Source: Pseudomonadota bacterium
GTDB taxonomy: Bacteria; Pseudomonadota; Gammaproteobacteria; Eutrophobiales; Eutrophobiaceae
Assembly: GCA_022574295.1 (NCBI GenBank)
Contig: JACZSJ010000009.1
Coordinates: 1-41,202 of the forward strand
Length of the DNA stretch: 41,202 bases
Direction: 5' to 3'
Shown: positions 35,036-41,202 of the stretch, piece after piece
Numbering within the stretch: the first letter of the stretch is position 1
Layout of the letters: each line of letters opens with the position of its first letter
Notes under the pieces: model-generated
Told to the model about the DNA's origin: nothing
The model's input: the letters and a program-made list of their open reading frames with translations, nothing else
Databases searched by the model: none
Program-made: the position numbers and the translations under genes

Positions 35036-36154
35036 ATGAATGTAAAGTCTGCCGTGCTCGAGCGGTATTCTGAAGGTGCAAATGAGCGACAGGAAAGTTT
35101 ATGTTGTCCAGTTGATTATGATGCTTCGCTATTAAAGTTGTTACCACAGGAAATCATTGAGAAAGATTATGGTTGTGGCGATCCTTCGCGTTATGTTCAG
35201 GAAGGAGACGTCGTTCTGGATCTGGGCAGCGGTAGCGGCAAGATATGCTATATGGCAGCACAGTTAGTCGGTGATAAAGGTAAAGTCATTGGTGTTGATA
35301 TGAATGATGATATGTTGGCATTGGCACGCAAATATCAGGACGAGATGGCAACAAAACTGAGAGGTGATCGTGTTGAATTTCGTAAAGGGCATATTCAGGA
35401 CTTGGCGCTGGATTTGGTCTTGATGGATGAATGGTTGGCTGAGCATCCAGTGAAAGATGTCGAGGGCGCACATCAACTTGAAGTCTGGCAGGCAGAGCAA
35501 CGAAAAAACAGGCCATTAGTTGCCGATAATTCGATTGACCTGGTTATTTCAAATTGTGTTTTGAATCTGGTAGGAGAACAGCAAAAGCGACAACTGGTCA
35601 GTGAAATCTTTCGTGTTCTGAAGCCTGGTGGTCGTATTGCGATTTCAGATATTGTTAGCGACGAGCCTATACCAGAACATTTGAAAGCAGACGATGAATT
35701 ATGGAGTGGCTGTATCTCAGGGGCCTTCGAGGAAGAAGAGATGCTAAATGCATTTCACGATGCAGGATTTCTTTCTGTCAATCTTGACAAATGGGATGCA
35801 AAACCATGGCAGGTGGTGGAAGGTATAGAGTTCAGATCAGTGACGGTAACGGCTGTTAAAGGCAGTGATGAAGCATGCCTGGATGTCGGGCAGGCCGTGA
35901 TCTATAAGGGACCATTCAGGACGGTCTTTGATGACGAAGGACACGAATTCCCACGCGGAGCCAGGATGGCTGTGTGTGAACGGACTTTCCGTTACTTAAC
36001 TGAAGGCCCACACAAAAATGATTTCATTGGCATCACACCAGCAGAAGAACGAGAAGCTGTTACATGGTGTACTCCAGCAGGAACAAAACGGCCAGCAAGT
36101 GAAACGAAGGGTGGTCTACATAAACAGGCCGCTGATAAAACTAGTTGTTGTTAA
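35036..36154 (+). CDS. arsM: ArsM-like arsenite methyltransferase, arsenosugar-pathway type
   Basis: A 372-residue SAM methyltransferase: SLCCPVDYD with a Cys pair at about residue 23, KDYGCGDPSRYVQEGDVVLD, the SAM loop LDLGSGSGKICYMAAQLVG near 62, NCVLNLV near 180, GRIAISDIVSDEPIP near 203, LWSGCISGAF near 223 and EFRSVTVTAVKG near 265. It has a C-terminal extension ending in TSCC. The conserved cysteines and the tail fit the long ArsM type that supplies dimethylated arsenic for arsenosugar synthesis, usually beside a radical SAM ArsS, which is not in the window. GAGG precedes the ATG at 35036. The function is inferred from family resemblance. Confidence 0.75.
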   Translation: MNVKSAVLERYSEGANERQESLCCPVDYDASLLKLLPQEIIEKDYGCGDPSRYVQEGDVVLDLGSGSGKICYMAAQLVGDKGKVIGVDMNDDMLALARKYQDEMATKLRGDRVEFRKGHIQDLALDLVLMDEWLAEHPVKDVEGAHQLEVWQAEQRKNRPLVADNSIDLVISNCVLNLVGEQQKRQLVSEIFRVLKPGGRIAISDIVSDEPIPEHLKADDELWSGCISGAFEEEEMLNAFHDAGFLSVNLDKWDAKPWQVVEGIEFRSVTVTAVKGSDEACLDVGQAVIYKGPFRTVFDDEGHEFPRGARMAVCERTFRYLTEGPHKNDFIGITPAEEREAVTWCTPAGTKRPASETKGGLHKQAADKTSCC

Positions 36155-36172
36155 AGGGCATCCTAATATTGT

Positions 36173-37228
36173 TTAATGTTCTCTAAACTCATGTCTGGCC
36201 CAAAGCATCGCTGTTAATAATACTAATGCTCCTGCCTGGTGTAACGCTGCCAGCGGCACAGGGACAACAAACAACAATGTTGAAATGCCAAGTGTCACTT
36301 GCAGAATGACTGCCGCTAACAAGCAATGCAAAGCTGTTTGGGTACGTCGAGGGAATTCCTGATTCAGGGTCTTAAACCAGAAACCAAGCACAGAAACAAA
36401 AATCAACATCGTTAATACGCGATGTGTGAATTGAATGGTCACAACATTTTCGAAGAAATTTTTGATCAAGGGTTGAAAAGCGAATAAATCTTTTGGAAAA
36501 AATGTTTCTCCCATAAGGGGGAAGGTGTTGTAAATAAAACCCGCATCAGTCCCGGCAACAAAACCACCTGACATAATGGCAATCACAAGCAGGAACGTTA
36601 ACGCCGAAACAAATCTTTTGTAAGCGTGGATTGAGCCTTGTTTGAATGTGTGAGGCTTTGGAAATAATAAACCCAGCGCTGTCCAGAATATCCAGCCATA
36701 AAGGATAAAAGCAAAGATCAGATGCGCAGTTAACCGATATTGACTGACATCCGGTCGATCGGACAAGCCACTCTTGACCATGAACCAACCAAGAACACCC
36801 TGTAAGCCGCCGAGAATAAACATGGTAATCAATTTCGGTATCAAATTTCGATCCAGTTTTCTGTTAAACAAAAAAAACATGAACGGAACCAGGAAGACAA
36901 TGCCGATACTCCGACCCCAGACACGATGAATGAATTCCAGCCAGAAGATAGATTTAAATTCTGCCAGATCCATATCCGGGTTTTTAATCTTGAATTCCGG
37001 GTATTGCTGATACTTTTCAAATGTTTCCTGCCAGACCAACTCGGTCATTGGCGGCAGGAAACCGGTGGCAGGTTTCCATTCAACCATGGATAAACCGGAA
37101 TGTGTCAGCCGTGTGACGCCACCCAATACCACCATCACAAAAATCATGATTGCACAGATAAACAACCAGACAGCAATAGCACGTGAGTCAGTGTTGGCAT
37201 TTGAAGAATGGGTGTTATTTAATGGCAT
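36173..37228 (-). CDS. ctaA: Heme A synthase CtaA/COX15
   Basis: Oxidises the C8 methyl of heme O to give heme A for aa3-type oxidases. The 351-residue membrane protein has GGVTRLTHSGLSMVEWKP near residue 36, the histidine-containing EFIHRVWGRSIGIVFL near 98, TAHLIFAFILYGW near 170, and IQFTHRVLTMLIF and ALHQAGALVLLTA near the end, with about eight membrane segments. This is the COX15-type (type 2) layout. The partner genes ctaB and the oxidase subunits are not in the window. It converges with arsM, 18 bases apart. Confidence 0.95.
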   Translation of the reverse strand: MPLNNTHSSNANTDSRAIAVWLFICAIMIFVMVVLGGVTRLTHSGLSMVEWKPATGFLPPMTELVWQETFEKYQQYPEFKIKNPDMDLAEFKSIFWLEFIHRVWGRSIGIVFLVPFMFFLFNRKLDRNLIPKLITMFILGGLQGVLGWFMVKSGLSDRPDVSQYRLTAHLIFAFILYGWIFWTALGLLFPKPHTFKQGSIHAYKRFVSALTFLLVIAIMSGGFVAGTDAGFIYNTFPLMGETFFPKDLFAFQPLIKNFFENVVTIQFTHRVLTMLIFVSVLGFWFKTLNQEFPRRTQTALHCLLAAVILQVTLGISTLLFVVPVPLAALHQAGALVLLTAMLWARHEFREH

Positions 37229-37557
37229 AATCCAGACTAATCAGGATGAAATGAATAGGGCAAAAATCTTTTTTATTGTTCTATTTTTGAGAGCGGAATT
37301 ATACCGGGGAGTGTGTAAGAATACAGTCTAATTTTATGCCTGTTTGTACGATATCCAGTGCTGCTCAGCTTATGCGAATTTTGTCTAATAATAGCTGCCA
37401 AAATCAGTGTCATTTCGATTTTGAAAATGCTATAAATTCCACATGGTGTTATCGTCACTAAAGCTAAGGGAAAAGCCGTTTACCAGATATTCTTAATGTA
37501 ATTTCTCTTTATTAAACAAGCACTTCGAAACTAAGTTTAAGTAATTGAATTTAGTGT

Positions 37558-37623
37558 TTGCATTGTTACAAAAACCACTATATATTGTGGTTAGACTGGG
37601 TAGCAAACCACTAGATGTTGTGT
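37558..37623 (+). promoter_or_regulatory. Promoter with two NrdR-like boxes upstream of nrdJa
   Basis: TTGCAT (37558-37563), 17 bases, then TATATT (37581-37586) form a plausible promoter. CCACTATATATTGTGG (37575-37590) is a palindrome matching NrdR boxes and covers the -10. A second box, CCACTAGATGTTGTGT (37608-37623), lies 33 bp centre to centre, about three helical turns. NrdR represses ribonucleotide reductase genes when dATP is high. The rest of 37229-37709 holds no gene, and I see no cobalamin riboswitch in it. Confidence 0.75.
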
Positions 37624-37709
37624 ATTTTGCTGCGACGCAAGATATAAAAATCAGAAAAATATTGTTTACCAAATAAGTAATTTAGGGATTCTAAGGGGAA
37701 GAACTTTTG

Positions 37710-39857
37710 ATGAATACAGTACCAGCTGAAATCGTCCAAACAACTGCTGTTGAGATACCTTTTCAACCTGCTTCCATGGATATTTGGGAGAAGAAATATC
37801 GCCTGGTAAAAAAGGACGGGACACCCGTTGATCTGGCCATGGATGACACCTATACGCGTGTCGCAAGAGCCATCGCAGATGTCGAGGAAACAGAAGAAAA
37901 ACGTGAAGCCTGGTATCAGGAATTTGTCTGGGCATTGCGCCGTGGCGTGATCCCTGCTGGCCGCATTATTTCCAATGCCGGTGCCACACAATACAAGCCT
38001 GCAACATCGACGATTAATTGTACTGTCTCAGGCCTGGTCGAAGATTCTATGGATGACATTCTGGGTAAAACTCATGAAGCAGGTCTGACATTAAAGGCCG
38101 GTTGCGGTATTGGTTATGAGTTTTCAACCTTGCGCCCTAAAGGGGGCTATGTCTCCGGCGCCGGCGCATATACCTCTGGCCCGCTTTCCTTCATGGATAT
38201 CTTTGACAAGATGTGTTTTACCGTCTCATCTGCGGGGGGGCGTCGCGGTGCACAGATGGCCACATTCGATATCGGTCATCCTGATGTGGTGGAGTTCATT
38301 CGTGCCAAACGTGAAGACGGTCGTCTACGCCAATTTAATCTTTCCCTGTTGATTACGGATGAATTTATGGCTGCCGTCAAAAGTGACGGAGACTGGATAC
38401 TGGCTTTCCCGGTAAACGAAAGGGAAAGTAAAGCACTGGATCTGAATGATCCTGAACAGACTATCTGGCGTGAATGGCCAACTCACAAAGATTATATCGT
38501 CAACGATGAAGGCCTGGTGGCCTGTAAGATCTACAAGACCATTCGTGCACAGCGTCTGTGGGACATCATCATGGCTTCTACGTATGACTATGCTGAACCG
38601 GGTTTTATTCTTATTGATAAAGTCAACGAAATGAACAACAACTGGTTCTGCGAGGATATTCGTGCAACCAATCCCTGTGGCGAACAGCCTCTGCCCCCCT
38701 ATGGTTCCTGCTTACTCGGCTCAGTCAATCTCACGCGTTTTGTGATAGAACCCTTTACTGAACGTGCCCGTTTCGATTGGGATGATTTCCGTAAGGCGGT
38801 CAAGATCTTTTCTCGGATGCTGGATAACGTGGTCGAAATTAATGGCCTGCCTCTGGCTGGCCAGCGCGCTGAGATCGTGCGTAAGCGTCGTCATGGTATG
38901 GGCTTCCTCGGATTAGGTTCAACCATGACGATGTTGAAGGTGAAATATGGCAGTGAAGAATCTGTTGATTTCGCTGAAAAGGTCAGTCGTGAACTGGCGA
39001 TTGCCGGCTGGGAAGAAGCACTTGAGCTGGCAAAAGAAAAAGGTGCTGCACCGATCATGGACGAGGAATTCACAGTGACCGGTGAAATGTTGCGCATGCG
39101 TCCGGAAATGGTCGTCGATGGATTCAAACTCGGTGACAAGGTCAAAGGCAAGATCCTGCATGCAAAATACAGTCGTTACATGCAGCGTATTGCCGAAGTC
39201 GCACCAGAGCTGGTCAATGAATTAGCAGAAGTAGGCGCTCGCTATACACATCATAATTCCATTGCGCCCACGGGCACAATCTCTCTGTCATTGGCGAACA
39301 ATGCCAGTAATGGAATTGAGCCCAGCTTCGCGCATCATTATTCACGTAATGTGATCCGTGAAGGCAGAAAGACCAAGGAAAAGGTCGACGTATACTCTTT
39401 TGAACTGCTGGCCTATCGCGAATTGGTGAACCCAAATGCTATGCCATTTTCTGAAGATGAGGAAAATGCGCTGCCGGATTATTTTATCTCGGCAGATCAT
39501 GTGACACCGACCCAGCATGTGGATATTCAGGCAGCAGCACAGAAATGGATCGATTCATCCATTTCAAAAACAGCGAATGTACCGACTGATTTTGCCTTCG
39601 AAGAATTCAAGGATATTTACGAATATGCTTACGATGAAGGTTTAAAAGGGTGTACCACCTTCCGGTTTAACCCGGAAGCCTTCCAGGGGGTGCTGGTCAA
39701 AGAGGCCGATCTGGAAAATACGCTTTACCGATTTGAACTTGAGAACGGTGAAACCATAGAATTAAAAGGTAATGAAGAAGTAGATTACGATGGCGAAATA
39801 CATACCGCTGCGAATCTCTTCGATGCACTCAAGGAGGGTTATTACGGCAAGTTCTAA
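37710..39857 (+). CDS. nrdJa: Class II (adenosylcobalamin-dependent) ribonucleotide reductase, catalytic part NrdJa
   Basis: Reduces ribonucleotides using a B12-generated thiyl radical. The 715-residue protein has STINCTVSGLVEDSMDDIL near residue 104 with the first redox cysteine, LKAGCGIGYEFSTLRPKGG near 130, FNLSLLITDEFM near 210, the active site NPCGEQPLPPYGSC near 322 and SIAPTGTISLSLANN near 525. ATG 37710 is chosen over TTG 37707. The C-terminal cysteine tail needed for turnover is missing here and is supplied by the next gene, so this is the split NrdJa/NrdJb form known from pseudomonads. Confidence 0.95.
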   Translation: MNTVPAEIVQTTAVEIPFQPASMDIWEKKYRLVKKDGTPVDLAMDDTYTRVARAIADVEETEEKREAWYQEFVWALRRGVIPAGRIISNAGATQYKPATSTINCTVSGLVEDSMDDILGKTHEAGLTLKAGCGIGYEFSTLRPKGGYVSGAGAYTSGPLSFMDIFDKMCFTVSSAGGRRGAQMATFDIGHPDVVEFIRAKREDGRLRQFNLSLLITDEFMAAVKSDGDWILAFPVNERESKALDLNDPEQTIWREWPTHKDYIVNDEGLVACKIYKTIRAQRLWDIIMASTYDYAEPGFILIDKVNEMNNNWFCEDIRATNPCGEQPLPPYGSCLLGSVNLTRFVIEPFTERARFDWDDFRKAVKIFSRMLDNVVEINGLPLAGQRAEIVRKRRHGMGFLGLGSTMTMLKVKYGSEESVDFAEKVSRELAIAGWEEALELAKEKGAAPIMDEEFTVTGEMLRMRPEMVVDGFKLGDKVKGKILHAKYSRYMQRIAEVAPELVNELAEVGARYTHHNSIAPTGTISLSLANNASNGIEPSFAHHYSRNVIREGRKTKEKVDVYSFELLAYRELVNPNAMPFSEDEENALPDYFISADHVTPTQHVDIQAAAQKWIDSSISKTANVPTDFAFEEFKDIYEYAYDEGLKGCTTFRFNPEAFQGVLVKEADLENTLYRFELENGETIELKGNEEVDYDGEIHTAANLFDALKEGYYGKF

Positions 39858-39883
39858 ACAGGATTGCCAGCGGAGAAAATAGT

Positions 39884-40579
39884 ATGGCTACAAAAATTAA
39901 AGATAAAATCGTCGGCTTTGAAGTTGTTCAGGAGAACAACGATGAAGAAAAGTTAAAAGCAGCTGAAGCAGAGGCGCAGAGTAATGTTGTACAAATGCAT
40001 GAAAAGGTTGAGCGCCCGGAAATGTTGTTGGGGACGACCTATAAGATAAGCACGCCCCTGTCTGAGCATGCGCTGTATGTGACAGTCAATGACATCGTTC
40101 TGAACCCAAATACAGAACATGAGTTGCGTCGTCCCTTTGAAATGTTTATTAACTCAAAGAACATGGATCACTTTCAATGGATAGTCGCACTGACAAGAAT
40201 TATTTCTGCCGTGTTCAGAAAAGGTGGTGATATAAACTTTCTCGTCGAAGAATTGCGTTCCGTTTTTGACCCCAGCGGTGGATATTTCAAAAAAGGCGGC
40301 AAGTATATGCCATCACTGGTCGCGGAGATTGGTGATGTCCTGGAAAGTCATTTGAGATTGATTGGTTTGTTGAAAGACGAGGGTCTCGACGAACACCAAA
40401 AGAAACTGATCAAAGAAAAACGTGCAGAATATGAAAGCATGTTAAAAGGTGCAGAAGAAAAATCCCCGGATGATTTCCCGGGCGGCGCAAAATTGTGTCA
40501 CAAGTGCAGCACCAAGGCGGTGATCAAGATGGATGGGTGTCTTACCTGCCTGAATTGTGGTGAATCCAAGTGCAGCTAA
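39884..40579 (+). CDS. nrdJb: Class II ribonucleotide reductase, small C-terminal subunit NrdJb
   Basis: A 231-residue partner of NrdJa, encoded 26 bases downstream with GGAGAAAA before the ATG. It has the TSCPD-like region (LYVTVNDIVLNPNTEHELRR, then FMF-type segment MFINSKNMDHFQWIVALTR and ISAVFRKGGDINFLVEELRS). It ends with a zinc ribbon, LCHKCSTKAVIK and CLTCLNCGESKCS, whose last cysteines are the expected shuttle pair that re-reduces the NrdJa active site. Full length for the split form. Confidence 0.93.
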   Translation: MATKIKDKIVGFEVVQENNDEEKLKAAEAEAQSNVVQMHEKVERPEMLLGTTYKISTPLSEHALYVTVNDIVLNPNTEHELRRPFEMFINSKNMDHFQWIVALTRIISAVFRKGGDINFLVEELRSVFDPSGGYFKKGGKYMPSLVAEIGDVLESHLRLIGLLKDEGLDEHQKKLIKEKRAEYESMLKGAEEKSPDDFPGGAKLCHKCSTKAVIKMDGCLTCLNCGESKCS

Positions 40580-40600
40580 GTAATTTGCCTATTTTCACGG

Positions 40601-40622
40601 AGGCGTCGTTATGGCGCCTTTT
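40601..40622 (+). terminator. Weak terminator after nrdJb
   Basis: AGGCG (40601-40605) pairs with CGCCT (40615-40619), and a TTTT run follows. The stem is short, so this is a modest candidate. Confidence 0.5.
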
Positions 40623-40624
40623 CC

Positions 40625-40690
40625 GCTCCTCATTAGCTTAATGCTAACTCCGGTGCTCAAAAGCACCACGCCTCGCCTCCGCAAAAATCC
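40625..40690. repeat. CTCAT-hairpin-CTCCGG repeat, copy 3
   Basis: The skeleton GCTCCTCAT, hairpin TTAGC / GCTAA (40633-40647), ACTCCGGT, hairpin GGTGCT / AGCACC (40652-40667) and final GCAAAAATCC matches copies 1 and 2, but with different stem sequences. It lies between nrdJb and the transposase gene. Confidence 0.55.
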
Positions 40691-40770
40691 TTCAAATTAC
40701 AAAAGCATTCATTGATGGGGCAGAAGTAAATTAAGCTCCGCGACCGTCCGCTTTCCAGCGAAAGCAATGG

Positions 40771-41202
40771 GATGGACTCCTCCTCTCTTACACGGCATCG
40801 ATGTGCCAAACTGGAATTGTTATTAACCAGTGAATAGAAAGAAGGAGTCCACCATGAATAACCTTAGTCGAGTAGGCATTGATTTGGCAAAGAATATTTA
40901 CCAATTACACGGTGTAAATCGCACTGAAACATCAACCTGGTGTCGACGATTGAAGCGAGACAACTGGATCAAGGTATTACTCAACAAGGTTGAACCGGGA
41001 TGTGAGATTGGTATGGAAGCGTGTACCGGTGCGCACCATTGGGCACGACTGCTTCAATCCAAAGGCTTCCATGTCAAGTTAATTGCGCCACAGTTTGTAA
41101 AACCTTATGTAAAGAGTAACAAGAACGATGCCAATGATGCCGAGGCAATCTGTGAGGCCATGAGTCGGCCTGGTATGCGGTTCGTGACGGTCAAGACGGT
41201 TG
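40771..41202 (+). mobile_element. IS110-family insertion sequence, 5' part, cut by window end
   Basis: The transposase gene and its leader define the element; the left end cannot be fixed because IS110 elements lack clear terminal repeats. A 9-bp inverted pair TGGACTCCT (40773-40781) and AGGAGTCCA (40843-40851) flanks a leader of 61 bases and covers the ribosome binding site. Such elements are now known to use a structured bridge RNA encoded at one end; the 5' leader or the missing 3' end could hold it. Confidence 0.6.
40854..41202 (+). CDS. IS110-family DEDD transposase, partial (3' end outside window)
   Basis: The first 116 codons are present, starting at an ATG six bases after GAAGGAG. 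The RuvC-like DEDD residues are seen: D10 in VGIDLAKN, E55 in IGMEACTGAHHWA, D92 and D95 in KNDANDAEAI. IAPQFVKPYVKSNK is another family signature. The intact frame up to the edge suggests a recently active copy. The C-terminal serine-containing Tnp_20 domain is outside the window. Confidence 0.93.
   Translation, partial: MNNLSRVGIDLAKNIYQLHGVNRTETSTWCRRLKRDNWIKVLLNKVEPGCEIGMEACTGAHHWARLLQSKGFHVKLIAPQFVKPYVKSNKNDANDAEAICEAMSRPGMRFVTVKTV

Noticed and set aside
37229-37706. Possible cobalamin riboswitch before the B12-dependent reductase
   Set aside because: I found no B12-box-like core; the NrdR boxes and a normal promoter explain the control region better.

Overview
The window reads as a chromosomal segment of a moderately AT-rich gammaproteobacterium. 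The evidence is gene order: trxA-rho divergent from rhlB, lptM-lysA, glnA-(DUF4124)-ntrB-ntrC, fused cysNC behind cysD, and plsY divergent from folB. I cannot name a genus. Most of the 41 kb is housekeeping. The accessory material is an AT-rich left edge (broken zinc-finger gene plus PIN-domain gene), a YefM/YoeB-type toxin-antitoxin pair, several families of dispersed palindromic repeats, and an IS110-family transposase cut by the right edge.

Layout. 1-1.3 kb: composite palindromic repeat, frameshifted zinc-finger gene, PIN protein, and a branched inverted-repeat structure. 1.3-7.5 kb: plsY, folB, a lipoprotein, a MidA-type methyltransferase, a second lipoprotein, uppP, a double CDGSH protein and cca. 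7.5-12.7 kb: slt, a TSUP permease, a CULT-domain (cereblon-like) protein, a BamE-like lipoprotein, a DUF1499 protein, a YjbQ protein and two very short genes. 12.7-18.6 kb: hemH, a cupin with a likely one-base frame problem, a zinc-ribbon Nudix hydrolase, a small Cys protein, rho, trxA and rhlB. 18.7-24.4 kb: lptM, lysA, repeat block, toxin-antitoxin, repeat block, cysNC and cysD. 24.7-30.8 kb: methyltransferase, then the nitrogen regulon glnA-DUF4124-ntrBC. 30.9-36.2 kb: DUF1456, PhoX-like Tat protein, hemB, sterol-desaturase-family protein, a leader of serial hairpins and an ArsM-like methyltransferase. 36.2-41.2 kb: ctaA/COX15, nrdJa-nrdJb and the IS110 end.

How the genes work together. 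Sulfate is activated by CysD/CysNC. Nitrogen is assimilated by GlnA under NtrB/NtrC: two GCAC-N7-GTGC boxes 31 bp apart and a GG-N10-GC sigma-54 promoter lie before glnA, and a third box lies just before ntrB, which suggests a self-limiting loop. HemB, HemH and CtaA cover early, late and heme A steps of haem synthesis. Deoxynucleotides come from a split B12-dependent reductase whose promoter -10 is covered by one of two NrdR-like boxes.

Most interesting: the bacterial CULT protein with the full tri-tryptophan cage at cereblon spacing; repeat families whose copies differ by paired, compensating changes; two intergenic structures with AGGA/AGGGA hairpin loops that resemble CsrA/RsmA targets; and a nearly complete NtrC circuit readable from DNA alone. 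I found no CRISPR array, tRNA or rRNA.
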